A stretch of DNA of 16,621 bases. Origin: Cryomorphaceae bacterium (GTDB taxonomy: Bacteria; Bacteroidota; Bacteroidia; Flavobacteriales; Crocinitomicaceae). The DNA lies in contig JAJTDX010000108.1 in NCBI GenBank assembly GCA_021298235.1, positions 1 to 16,621 of the forward strand, read 5' to 3'. The notes below the pieces were generated by a model that was given only the letters and a program-made list of their open reading frames with translations, was not told the origin of the DNA and made no database searches. Made by a program: the position numbers and the translations under genes. Shown here one piece after another: positions 8,380-15,512 of this stretch (positions within the stretch are counted from its first letter, which is position 1; each line of letters starts with the position of its first letter).

Positions 8380-8406
8380 AAAAGGCGGAATCTCCGCCTT
8401 TTTTAT
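8380..8406. terminator. Probable bidirectional terminator between convergent genes
   Basis: A perfect 10-bp stem (AAAAGGCGGA at 8380-8389, TCCGCCTTTT at 8393-8402) with a 3-nt loop runs into TTTTTT on the + strand. On the minus strand the hairpin is followed by TTTTAAAAA, a weaker but plausible tract. It lies between the stops of the secreted repeat protein (8356) and the OmpA-family gene (8412) and can serve both. Confidence 0.88.
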
Positions 8407-8411
8407 TTTCA

Positions 8412-9173
8412 TTATTTGATGGTAAAGATGATATCCACGCGTCGATTTCTCTGGCTGTCTTCATCAGTTTTTTCAGGATAAACAAGTGGAATGGTATTGC
8501 TGTACCCTTCGAATCCTATGCGACTTTGTGAGATCCCTCGACGGACGAGATAATTATTAAGTGCCTTCGCTCGGGCAAGAGAAATATCATAATCATCCAT
8601 GCAGCAAACGTGTCCCCGAATGAAGATGTCTACGTTTTCATGGGCATTCAGAAATTGAAATAACTTGTCCATTTCAGGGATCGAATATTCTCTCACAATA
8701 GGTGAGGCATTTTCAAATTCAATGGTAAGCGGAATGGGTTCAAGTTTTTCTTTTGCAGAAAGTTGTACACCGTTAAATTCAAGGGTACTGTTCATAGGGG
8801 CCACTTCGTAAACAATATCTACCCTTCTCCAATAAGAATGATCATCAGGTCTGTTTGATTTAGGCGGATATGAACAAGCAGGAGCGCTCGATGATTCGAC
8901 TTTATGACCTAAGCTTTCAAGATATGCTACAACTACTGCTCTGCGACTTTCAGCGAGAGGAATATTGATGGAGTCGTTTCCGGATACATCAGTGTAAGCC
9001 GTGACAGATTTAATTAGTATAGCTTGACCTTTTCTTTCGAGTTGTTCCAACTTGGTTATAGAGCTCTTATCTAAGGTAGAAACATTTAGCTTAAAGAATA
9101 ATTGAACAAAATCCGTTTGGGAAAAAAGCGTAAAGGGCAGAAGAATCAAAAGTAGAAAATACCGCATGAGCAT
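8412..9173 (-). CDS. Tandem OmpA-like domain outer-membrane or periplasmic protein
   Basis: A 253-residue protein with a signal peptide (residues 3-18, cut before or near Gln19) and two OmpA-like domains. Domain 1 (about 22-125) has FFKLNVSTLDKSSI, AYTDVSG, LAESRRAVVVAYLESLG and WRRVDIVYE. Domain 2 (about 148-253) has IEFENASPIV, RGHVCC, SLARAKALNNYLVRRGI, GFEGYSN and the canonical NRRVDI (243-247). In domain 2 the usual GHTD becomes GHVCC (Cys190-Cys191), so the Asp that usually contacts diaminopimelate is replaced there. No beta-barrel is present. Peptidoglycan binding is the family expectation, but the altered motif makes it uncertain. Two ATGs are possible (9173 and 9167); 9173 is chosen because an A-rich stretch precedes it. 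It is monocistronic and divergent from the helicase gene. Confidence 0.85.
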   Translation of the reverse strand: MLMRYFLLLILLPFTLFSQTDFVQLFFKLNVSTLDKSSITKLEQLERKGQAILIKSVTAYTDVSGNDSINIPLAESRRAVVVAYLESLGHKVESSSAPACSYPPKSNRPDDHSYWRRVDIVYEVAPMNSTLEFNGVQLSAKEKLEPIPLTIEFENASPIVREYSIPEMDKLFQFLNAHENVDIFIRGHVCCMDDYDISLARAKALNNYLVRRGISQSRIGFEGYSNTIPLVYPEKTDEDSQRNRRVDIIFTIK

Positions 9174-9176
9174 GTT

Positions 9177-9193
9177 TTTCCGTTTAACGGAAA
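9177..9193 (-). promoter_or_regulatory. Small hairpin next to the OmpA-family start codon
   Basis: TTTCCGT (9177-9183) pairs with ACGGAAA (9187-9193) around a 3-nt loop, a perfect 7-bp stem that ends 3 bases before the ATG at 9173 on the transcribed strand. It could limit ribosome access to the first ATG and favour the second at 9167. Functional meaning is unproven. Confidence 0.3.
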
Positions 9194-9283
9194 TGAATTA
9201 TGGAATGTAACATTCGTACAGAATTATTTGGATCGAACTTGAGTATCCTAGAGATAAAACGAGGAATAGTGGTTAATTTATCG

Positions 9284-9291
9284 TACCTTTG
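9284..9291 (+). promoter_or_regulatory. Bacteroidota-type -7 box TACCTTTG upstream of the helicase
   Basis: A perfect TAnnTTTG match lies 60 bases before the ATG at 9352, giving a leader of about 55 nt. No clear TTG was found at the expected -33 distance. The leader is AT-rich with no evident stem. Confidence 0.4.
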
Positions 9292-9351
9292 ATTCTCACT
9301 ACAGAATCTCCTTTTGATCTTCAAAATATTTTCTGATCATTTTAACTATTA

Positions 9352-10638
9352 ATGCTTTTTACAGAACTGAATTTAATTCAACCCATTCTTCGGGCGATTG
9401 AAGAAGAAGGGTATACTTCGCCTACACCTATTCAACAACAAGCCATTCCACACGTTTTAAAGGGGACAGATGTGCTTGGTTGCGCACAAACCGGAACAGG
9501 AAAAACAGCTGCGTTTTCCATTCCGATACTTCAACAACTCTCAGATGAAAATTTTCAGGGAAAACGTAAGATTCGTTCACTGATACTTACTCCAACGCGC
9601 GAATTAGCAATTCAGATTGGCGAAAGTTTGGCAGCCTATGGGCGAAACTTGAAAGTGAAACATACTGTGATCTTTGGTGGAGTGAACCAAAATCCTCAAG
9701 TCAACGCGCTTAAGGCCGGTGTAGATATACTTGTTGCGACTCCGGGAAGATTACTGGATCTTATGACCCAAGGATATATTTCCTTAATTGATCTACAGAT
9801 GTTTGTTCTCGATGAAGCAGACCGGATGCTCGACATGGGTTTTATTCATGATGTAAACAAAATTATCCGTGCCCTTCCAGACAAGCGTCAAAATTTGTTT
9901 TTTTCAGCGACAATGGCTCCGGATATTCTCAAACTGGCGAGTACTATTCTTAAAGATCCAGTCAAAGTTGAGGTTACACCTGTTTCGACAACTGCCGAAA
10001 AAGTAGGACAAGTGGTCTATTTTATCGACAAAACAAATAAACCTTCTTTGCTTGCCGATTTGCTTTCAGAACATACCGCGGAATCTATTCTAGTTTTTAC
10101 AAGAACTAAACATGGCGCAGATCGAGTGGCTAAAGGACTTGCTCGCAAAGGGGTGAAGGCAGATTCGATCCATGGAGATAAATCGCAGAACCACCGTCAG
10201 CGTGCGTTGAATAACTTTAAAGACAAAAACATTCGTGTGCTCGTGGCGACTGATATCGCTGCTCGTGGGATCGATGTGGAGGAGATGGAGTTGGTTATCA
10301 ATTACGAACTACCAAACATTCCGGAAACGTACGTACATCGAATCGGTCGAACAGGTCGTGCAGGAAATTCTGGTAATGCAATTTCATTTTGCGACTTTGA
10401 GGAAAAGGCCTTTCTGAAAGACATTGAGAAACTTATCCATCAGCAGATCGAAGTAATCGATGGCCATCCTTATCCGATGGAAGTATTTGAGATCATCAAA
10501 AAAGAACGTCCCGCTCGTCCTCCGAGAAATGAGCGATCTTCTGCTCCGAAAAAAACAAAACCTACAGTCGACCAAAAAGTTGGTGCTGCCAAAAAGAAAG
10601 GCAGGAAAACGTGGTTCGGTAAGAAGGATAAATATTGA
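9352..10638 (+). CDS. rhlE: DEAD-box RNA helicase, RhlE type
   Basis: A 428-residue cytoplasmic ATP-dependent RNA helicase with all the core motifs in order: Q motif ([14 protein letters not shown], residues 20-33), Walker A AQTGTGKT (45-52), PTRELA, TPGR, DEAD (154-157), SAT (about 185-187), [17 protein letters not shown] and [10 protein letters not shown] (from about 329). The last 60 residues are a Lys/Arg-rich tail ([10 protein letters not shown] ... [15 protein letters not shown]) that likely adds RNA binding. RhlE-like helicases act in rRNA maturation, RNA decay and cold adaptation. The ATG at 9352 gives the usual family N-terminus ([21 protein letters not shown]). It is a single gene, convergent with menC. 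Confidence 0.93.
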   Translation: MLFTELNLIQPILRAIEEEGYTSPTPIQQQAIPHVLKGTDVLGCAQTGTGKTAAFSIPILQQLSDENFQGKRKIRSLILTPTRELAIQIGESLAAYGRNLKVKHTVIFGGVNQNPQVNALKAGVDILVATPGRLLDLMTQGYISLIDLQMFVLDEADRMLDMGFIHDVNKIIRALPDKRQNLFFSATMAPDILKLASTILKDPVKVEVTPVSTTAEKVGQVVYFIDKTNKPSLLADLLSEHTAESILVFTRTKHGADRVAKGLARKGVKADSIHGDKSQNHRQRALNNFKDKNIRVLVATDIAARGIDVEEMELVINYELPNIPETYVHRIGRTGRAGNSGNAISFCDFEEKAFLKDIEKLIHQQIEVIDGHPYPMEVFEIIKKERPARPPRNERSSAPKKTKPTVDQKVGAAKKKGRKTWFGKKDKY

Positions 10639-10649
10639 TTGTGTCCATA

Positions 10650-10689
10650 TAGGTGCGGATTTCAATCCGTGCCTACAGGGGTTGAAATC
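10650..10689. repeat. REP-like palindrome between convergent genes
   Basis: TAGGTGCGGATT (10650-10661) pairs with AATCCGTGCCTA (10664-10675), 12 pairs including two G-T. A second inverted partner exists: GATTTCAA at 10658-10665 is the exact reverse complement of TTGAAATC at 10682-10689, which overlaps the menC stop codon. There is no T-run, so it is a poor intrinsic terminator. The shape resembles bacterial interspersed palindromes, but only one copy is visible here. Confidence 0.45.
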
Positions 10690-11731
10690 AGGTTGGATTT
10701 AAATATATGAACCCGTTTTTCACCGTAAGATCCGATTCAAAATTATTCTCGTAAAGCGAACCTGTCCCTAATCCTTGTGGGAGCGGATTATCGTATTCTG
10801 CGGTAAATTGACAGATCGCATTGAGTCCGAAATTGGATTCGAGTGCAGAGGTCATCCACCAAGGTATGTTTTGTGCTTCCGCGAGTTCAATCCATTCTTT
10901 AGTTCCGGAAATGCCACCATGCAAACTTGGTTTTATAATGATGTATTGAGGGCAGATGGTTTCCAATAATTCTGTTTTCTTCTCTCTTGAAGTGATGCCA
11001 ATCAATTCTTCATCAAGCGCAATGGGAACAGGTGTATATTTACATAGTTCACTCATGTCATCCCATGTACCTGCTGGAATTGGTTGTTCTATAGAGTGAA
11101 TTTCTAATTCTGCCAATTGTTGAAGAACTTTAGTTGCCTCTGTTTTCGCAAATGCACCATTGGCATCTACACGCAGAGTTAGCTGATCAGCTGAAAATTT
11201 TTCCCGTATGGATCTTAGGATTTTCAATTCTGTAATCAAATCAATCGCTCCTATTTTCATTTTGATCGTGGTAAATCCTGATTTCAGTTTTTGATCGATC
11301 TGTTCTTGCATGAATTCAGGTGTGCCCATCCAAACGAGTCCGTTTATTGGGATCTTTCGATCACCTTGACTGAAAGAGTTGTCAAAATAGATGCCTTTTC
11401 CTCCATGTTCAAAATCCAACCAGGCCGTTTCCAAACCAAAGAGTATAGACGGAAAGTCCTTCAAAGAATTGAGCAAAGATGAAGCAATTCCTTCTTCAGG
11501 ATTACAGCCATCGCCGTTGAGTTGAGAAAGAACCTCGTCGATCTTTTTCTCAAATGAAATTTGATCTGAGTAATCAGGCGACAATCCCGGTATAACACTG
11601 ATTTCGCCTTTTCCAGTGACCATTCCTTGGTTGAGATGCAGAATCCAGCTTGGTTTGGAATAAAGTACGCCTCTGCTGGTTCCTGCTGGCTGGATAAATT
11701 TTAGATCGATGAATTCAACCCAACAATTCAT
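10688..11731 (-). CDS. menC: o-Succinylbenzoate synthase
   Basis: A 347-residue enolase-superfamily enzyme that dehydrates SHCHC to 2-succinylbenzoate in menaquinone synthesis. The superfamily residues are visible: the KxK pair in IKMKIG (Lys157, Lys159), metal ligands Asp189 (VDANG), Glu215 (IEQP) and Asp240 (ALDEE), and catalytic Lys267 (IIIKPS), followed by SALESNFGLNA and PQGLGTG near the end. Length is normal for Bacteroidota MenC. Its ATG overlaps the menA stop (ATGA, 11728-11731), which suggests translational coupling, and the pairing with menA supports menaquinone rather than a racemase or epimerase role. Confidence 0.93.
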   Translation of the reverse strand: MNCWVEFIDLKFIQPAGTSRGVLYSKPSWILHLNQGMVTGKGEISVIPGLSPDYSDQISFEKKIDEVLSQLNGDGCNPEEGIASSLLNSLKDFPSILFGLETAWLDFEHGGKGIYFDNSFSQGDRKIPINGLVWMGTPEFMQEQIDQKLKSGFTTIKMKIGAIDLITELKILRSIREKFSADQLTLRVDANGAFAKTEATKVLQQLAELEIHSIEQPIPAGTWDDMSELCKYTPVPIALDEELIGITSREKKTELLETICPQYIIIKPSLHGGISGTKEWIELAEAQNIPWWMTSALESNFGLNAICQFTAEYDNPLPQGLGTGSLYENNFESDLTVKNGFIYLNPT

Positions 11732-12627
11732 AGCTGAAGGAACAAGGCCGTTAATACCGCTACGGCAAAGGTCGACAATGCCACCTTTTTCAATTCAGGA
11801 TCGAAATCTGCAGGATTCCTTGTTGCCATGACCTTGCGAACATGTATGAGAAGAACACTGCACGGCGCCAGACCAATAAATGCCCATTGATTTTGAATCT
11901 GAAACAAATAGATGAATAAGCACGCAATACCACTTAGAATTAAAAAAACATGGTAAAATTTGGCGAGGTTTGGTCCCATCATCACTACTAAAGTGCGTTT
12001 TCCCGATCGTTCATCGTTTATCCGATCGCGCATATTGTTCAGGTTTAATACAGCTGTACTCAAGCTTCCTATCGTAAAAGCAGGCAGCAGAAGTAACCAG
12101 TCGAATTGCTTGGTATACAGTGGATAAACACCAAGTACACTTACTCCCCCGAAGAATATGAGTACCATTAGGTCGCCCATTCCATGATACCCATATGCCC
12201 TTTTACCTACGGTGTAGCTAATCGCAGCAATGATACAGGCGATCGCAAGGAAAACGTAGGTAAGTAACACAGGATTCGTAAGGCCTTTGGTTCCAAAATA
12301 AATCAGCAAGCTTGCTGAAAACAAACTTAAAACGGCGGTAAAGATCACCGCGTTTTTCATTTCACTAGCTGTGATGACTCCCGATTGTACACTTCTCATT
12401 GGACCGATACGTTGAGCGTTGTCCGTTCCCTTTAAACTGTCTCCAAGGTCATTTGCCAGATTGGAAAGAATTTGGAAAAGCACGGTGGTCAGCAGCGCCA
12501 ATCCTAGGATCATTCCATTACTGAAACCCTTCGATGCTGCTATTCCAGAACCAAGAATAATTCCCGAAAGTGAAAGAGGTAAGGTGCGCAAGCGCAATGC
12601 ATGAATCCAGGCTTGTCTGCGTTTCAT
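11728..12627 (-). CDS. menA: 1,4-Dihydroxy-2-naphthoate polyprenyltransferase
   Basis: A 299-residue polytopic inner-membrane UbiA-family prenyltransferase that attaches the isoprenoid tail to 1,4-dihydroxy-2-naphthoate in menaquinone synthesis. The first Asp-rich motif is NDLGD (residues 59-63), followed by GPMRSVQSG; the second is NNMRDRINDERSGKRTL. About eight hydrophobic segments are present. A longer open frame extends to 12738, but its extra 37 residues are encoded by a repetitive AT-rich stretch. The ATG at 12627 gives the family start (MKRRQAWIHALRLRTLPLSL) and lies 4 nt after a perfect TAnnTTTG box. It is the first gene of the menA-menC pair. Confidence 0.93.
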   Translation of the reverse strand: MKRRQAWIHALRLRTLPLSLSGIILGSGIAASKGFSNGMILGLALLTTVLFQILSNLANDLGDSLKGTDNAQRIGPMRSVQSGVITASEMKNAVIFTAVLSLFSASLLIYFGTKGLTNPVLLTYVFLAIACIIAAISYTVGKRAYGYHGMGDLMVLIFFGGVSVLGVYPLYTKQFDWLLLLPAFTIGSLSTAVLNLNNMRDRINDERSGKRTLVVMMGPNLAKFYHVFLILSGIACLFIYLFQIQNQWAFIGLAPCSVLLIHVRKVMATRNPADFDPELKKVALSTFAVAVLTALFLQL

Positions 12628-12631
12628 GTGA

Positions 12632-12639
12632 CAAAGGTA
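12632..12639 (-). promoter_or_regulatory. menA -7 box TACCTTTG
   Basis: On the minus strand TACCTTTG matches TAnnTTTG exactly and is followed by TCAC and then the menA ATG. A minus-strand ATTG (plus 12662-12665) lies 22 nt upstream of the box, an acceptable -33 element. This is the best-supported promoter in the window. Confidence 0.6.
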
Positions 12640-12651
12640 ATGCAGGATTTT

Positions 12652-12693
12652 GAACAATGAACAATGAACAAAGAGCAAAGAAAAAAGAACTAA
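12652..12693. repeat. Degenerate heptanucleotide tandem repeat in the menA promoter
   Basis: Six consecutive 7-nt units read on the + strand: GAACAAT, GAACAAT, GAACAAA, GAGCAAA, GAAAAAA, GAACTAA. On the minus strand the units place a TTG every 7 nt in the -33 zone of the menA promoter, at 15, 22 and 29 nt from the -7 box. Confidence 0.65.
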
Positions 12694-12817
12694 GACTTTT
12701 TCAAATCTAAATCGCGATTCAAATCGTTGTGAAAACAAGTAGTTATAATTTATAATCCTGGTTCTTTGAATTTTGTTCCTTGCCCCGATAAAAGTTCTGT
12801 ACGCATAATAAAATTAA

Positions 12818-12825
12818 TATCTTTG
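12818..12825 (+). promoter_or_regulatory. -7 box TATCTTTG of the nitronate monooxygenase-like gene
   Basis: A perfect TAnnTTTG match ends 4 nt before the ATG at 12830. Only a weak CTG (12797-12799) is found at the -33 distance. Together with the menA box it makes the 202-base gap a divergent promoter region. Confidence 0.5.
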
Positions 12826-12829
12826 GCTT

Positions 12830-13804
12830 ATGTCAGCAGCACAAGAAAAACCTATACTATGTCAATTACTTGGAATCGATTTTCCTGTAATAATGGCCCC
12901 AATGTTTTTGGTTTCGAACGAAAAAATGATCATCGAGGGCGTGAGAAATGGAATTACCGGCGCTATTCCGGCCTTGAATTACAGATCCACATCCGAACTT
13001 CGTGAGGGGATTCGTCGGATGAAACGAGCAGTTTCGGGTCCTGTAGGAATTAATTTGATTGTGAATAAATCCAATTTTCTTTACAAAGAACAACTACAGA
13101 TCTGTTGTGAAGAGAAAGTGGATTTTATTATTACTTCGCTTGGTTCGCCTGAACATACCATTCACGAAGCTCACAAGTCTGGAGTGAAAGTGTTTTGCGA
13201 TGTCACGGATGTCTCCTATGCTAAAAAAGTGGAAGCATTGGGAGCAGATGCTTTGATCGCCGTGAATAAAGAGGCCGGTGGTCATGCAGGAAACATTTCC
13301 TACGAAAAACTAATTCCCGAGCTCGTTTCAGTGTGTAAAATTCCAGTAATTTCTGCGGGTGGAGTAGGTACAGGTGAAGAGATTCGAAAAATGATCCGAT
13401 TGGGAGCCGCTGGTGTTTCCATGGGAAGTGTTTTTATTGCCACAGAGGAGGCGGATGTTTCTCACGAATACAAGCAAGCGTGCGTGGAATATGGAGCGAA
13501 GGATATTGTGATGACCACCAAACTGTCAGGTACTCCATGTACCGTGATCAACACCCCATACGTTCAAAGGGTGGGAACAAGTCAAAATTGGTTCGAACGG
13601 CTGCTTAATAAAAACAAACGTCTCAAAAAGTGGGTAAAGGCTTTGGTGTTTGTGCGTGGTATGAAAAGCCTCCAAAAAGCAGCGTTCAGTTCAACCTATA
13701 AAACGGTTTGGTGTGCCGGACCATCGATAGAACACGTCACCGAAATCAAGTCTGTTTCGCAGATCATTGACGAATTAAAGTTGGATTATGGAAAAGCCAG
13801 TTAA
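12830..13804 (+). CDS. Nitronate monooxygenase-like FMN enzyme
   Basis: A 324-residue TIM-barrel flavoprotein of the nitronate monooxygenase/2-nitropropane dioxygenase family. The FMN-binding features are GIDFPVIMAPM near the N-terminus, EAGGHAGN (residues 148-155, with His152 the expected catalytic base), ISAGGVGTG (174-182) and GAAGVSMGS (192-200). The family oxidises alkyl nitronates to carbonyl compounds and nitrite; related members have other roles such as enoyl-ACP reduction, so the substrate is not certain. Length and C-terminus look complete. It sits 4 nt after a TAnnTTTG box, and the start of the broken DUF4442 gene overlaps its last 17 bases, so the two were co-transcribed. Confidence 0.88.
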   Translation: MSAAQEKPILCQLLGIDFPVIMAPMFLVSNEKMIIEGVRNGITGAIPALNYRSTSELREGIRRMKRAVSGPVGINLIVNKSNFLYKEQLQICCEEKVDFIITSLGSPEHTIHEAHKSGVKVFCDVTDVSYAKKVEALGADALIAVNKEAGGHAGNISYEKLIPELVSVCKIPVISAGGVGTGEEIRKMIRLGAAGVSMGSVFIATEEADVSHEYKQACVEYGAKDIVMTTKLSGTPCTVINTPYVQRVGTSQNWFERLLNKNKRLKKWVKALVFVRGMKSLQKAAFSSTYKTVWCAGPSIEHVTEIKSVSQIIDELKLDYGKAS

Positions 13805-14107
13805 GGAAGTGTCACTGCGCCGAATGCGATGGTTACTGTTTTTGTTAAGCTACTTCAAAATTCCACTTATTGGCTTTGTCAGACCTCTGCTCTTGCTTTT
13901 AAGGATGTAAACGCTAAGTTTTTTAAAAGAGCTGAATCAGATATCCTTTTTAAGAGCACTGACGGCGCCCTTATCAAATCTACCCTTGAACAAAGCATGG
14001 AGTCAGGGGGTAGGATAAATCAACCGATTTCAATTAAAGCCTTGAATACAAGTGATGAATTGGTTGCAGAGTTCATCTTGACAGTTTCCATAAAGGTGAT
14101 TCAGTAA
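13788..14107 (+). pseudogene. DUF4442/PaaI-like hotdog thioesterase gene with internal out-of-frame deletion
   Basis: From the ATG at 13788 one frame gives RRMRWLLFLLSYFKIPLIGFVRP, which matches the N-terminus of DUF4442 hotdog proteins, and then stops at 13908-13910. From about 13887 another frame gives FKDVNAKFFKRAESDILF, STDGALIKSTLEQSMESGGRIN and VAEFILTVSIKV, which matches the C-terminal half of the same family and ends at 14107. The family's middle part (beta strands plus the NHLxSMYFGAL-type helix, about 55-60 residues as I recall) is absent at the junction near 13884-13900. Total length is 320 nt, not a multiple of three. A 92-residue open frame from 13829 covers the 3' part but begins out of the family frame. 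Its ATG overlaps the 3' end of the upstream gene, a former operon. Confidence 0.78.
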
Positions 14108-14152
14108 TTTTTGAATGCTTATTTTTACAACAGAACCGAGAATTAAAAAACG

Positions 14153-14779
14153 ATGATAGAGCTTTTTCAACACATTATTCACCTTGATTTTAAGTGGGTT
14201 TTTGATACATACGGAACAGCAATCTACGTTATTTTATTCGCAGTAATATTTATTGAAACAGGCTTGGTTGCAATGCCTTTTCTACCAGGTGATTCCTTGT
14301 TATTCACAGCTGGACTGTTTGCGGCTTCGGGCGAATTGAATTTGATCTATCTCTTGATACTTTTGTATACCGCTGCTGTTCTCGGGGATAATTGTAATTA
14401 TTGGGTAGGCCGTAGGATTGGGTTAAGGATTTTTAATGTTAAAATCAAGGGACGGACTCTTGTCAACAAGAAGTACTTAGATCAAACAGAACTCTTCTTT
14501 GAAAAAAATGGAGTTAAAGCTATAATCATGGCTCGTTTTGTCCCTTTTGTGCGAACGTTTGCTCCATTTGCAGCGGGAGTAGGAAAAATGAACTACAGAA
14601 GATTTTTTCTATTTGATCTATTGGGAGGATTTCTATGGATCTTTAGTTTGACACTGGCAGGATATATGCTTGGTGGTGTGACCTGGATCAGAGAACACAT
14701 AGATCTCGTTTGTTTGGGAATTATCTTTCTTTCTTTACTACCTATGCTGATAAATTTTCTCAAATCTAAAAAGGAGTAA
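14153..14779 (+). CDS. DedA/SNARE-associated (VTT-domain) membrane protein
   Basis: A 208-residue inner-membrane protein of the DedA family. Visible motifs are FIETGLVAMPFLPGDSLLF (about 36-54), GDNCNYWVGRRIG, and the family signature ARFVPFVRTFAPFAAGVGKMNYRRFF with its essential-type Arg residues, followed by GGFLWI and a final hydrophobic helix. DedA proteins contribute to membrane homeostasis, and some act as undecaprenyl-phosphate or phospholipid flippases; which substrate applies here is not shown. The stop codon shares one base with the aroE ATG (TAATG), so the two genes are coupled. It begins 45 bases after the DUF4442 remnant, with an A-rich stretch before the ATG. Confidence 0.9.
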   Translation: MIELFQHIIHLDFKWVFDTYGTAIYVILFAVIFIETGLVAMPFLPGDSLLFTAGLFAASGELNLIYLLILLYTAAVLGDNCNYWVGRRIGLRIFNVKIKGRTLVNKKYLDQTELFFEKNGVKAIIMARFVPFVRTFAPFAAGVGKMNYRRFFLFDLLGGFLWIFSLTLAGYMLGGVTWIREHIDLVCLGIIFLSLLPMLINFLKSKKE

Positions 14780-15507
14780 TGAGCAGGAAATTTGGTTTGA
14801 TCGGAAGAAGTTTGGGACACTCATTTTCTAAAGATTTTTTTACACGATTTTTTGAAATGAATGGGATTGATGCATCCTATGAAAATATTGAAATAGACAC
14901 CATTGAAGATGTAAAGCTGATTTTAGAATCAAACTATAGCGGTCTGAATGTAACAGTTCCATATAAAGAATCAATTCTTTCCTATTTAGATGAGCTTTCT
15001 CTGGAGGCATCTGAAATTGGTGCTGTAAATGTGATTAAGATTGAAAATGGCCGCACCATTGGTCACAATTCTGATGCTTATGGATTCCATCAATCCGTAA
15101 AACCTTTTTTGATGAATGTTCATGAAAGGGCCTTGCTCTTAGGCACAGGGGGAGCATCAAAAGCGGTTGAGTATGTTTTAAAACAGCTTGGATTAGATGT
15201 GATTCAAATTAGTCGGAATCCATCCGGAACTAAACAATTTCGTTATGATGAGGTGAATGAACACATGCTCAAAGCTTGTAAGTTAGTGGTTCAATGTACC
15301 CCGATTGGTATGTATCCAAATGTGACCGATTGTATTTCTTTTCCATTTCAGTTCTTAACTACCGAACATTTGGTAGTTGACCTTATATACAATCCAGAGG
15401 CAACACTTTTTCTGCAAAATGCAAAAAAGAATGGGGCAACTGTTTTGAATGGCTCCTCCATGCTGAAAGAACAAGCACTGCGTGGCTGGGAATTATGGAA
15501 TAATTGA
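14779..15507 (+). CDS. aroE: Shikimate dehydrogenase
   Basis: A 242-residue enzyme reducing 3-dehydroshikimate to shikimate with NADPH in aromatic amino acid and chorismate synthesis. Key features are the shikimate-binding S-x-S (Ser15, Ser17 in GHSFSKDF), NVTVPYK with catalytic Lys63, GAVNVI (Asn84), HNSDAYGF with Asp99, the NADP loop LGTGGASKAV (121-130), TPIGMYPN, and GSSMLKEQA near the C-terminus. Length is usual for flavobacterial AroE. AAAGGAG lies 2 nt before the ATG within the dedA 3' end, a rare Shine-Dalgarno-like site for this phylum, but the spacing is short. Chorismate also feeds menaquinone synthesis, whose menA and menC genes lie 2-4 kb away. Confidence 0.94.
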   Translation: MSRKFGLIGRSLGHSFSKDFFTRFFEMNGIDASYENIEIDTIEDVKLILESNYSGLNVTVPYKESILSYLDELSLEASEIGAVNVIKIENGRTIGHNSDAYGFHQSVKPFLMNVHERALLLGTGGASKAVEYVLKQLGLDVIQISRNPSGTKQFRYDEVNEHMLKACKLVVQCTPIGMYPNVTDCISFPFQFLTTEHLVVDLIYNPEATLFLQNAKKNGATVLNGSSMLKEQALRGWELWNN

Positions 15508-15512
15508 TCGAA

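Noticed and set aside
12652..12693. CRISPR-like or mobile-element interpretation of the heptanucleotide repeat.
   Set aside because: Units are 7 nt with no spacers, there are no cas genes or transposase, and the pattern fits a simple degenerate tandem repeat.
12628..12738. Longer menA start at 12738.
   Set aside because: The extra 37 residues come from a heptanucleotide repeat and the promoter region, and the family start lies at 12627.
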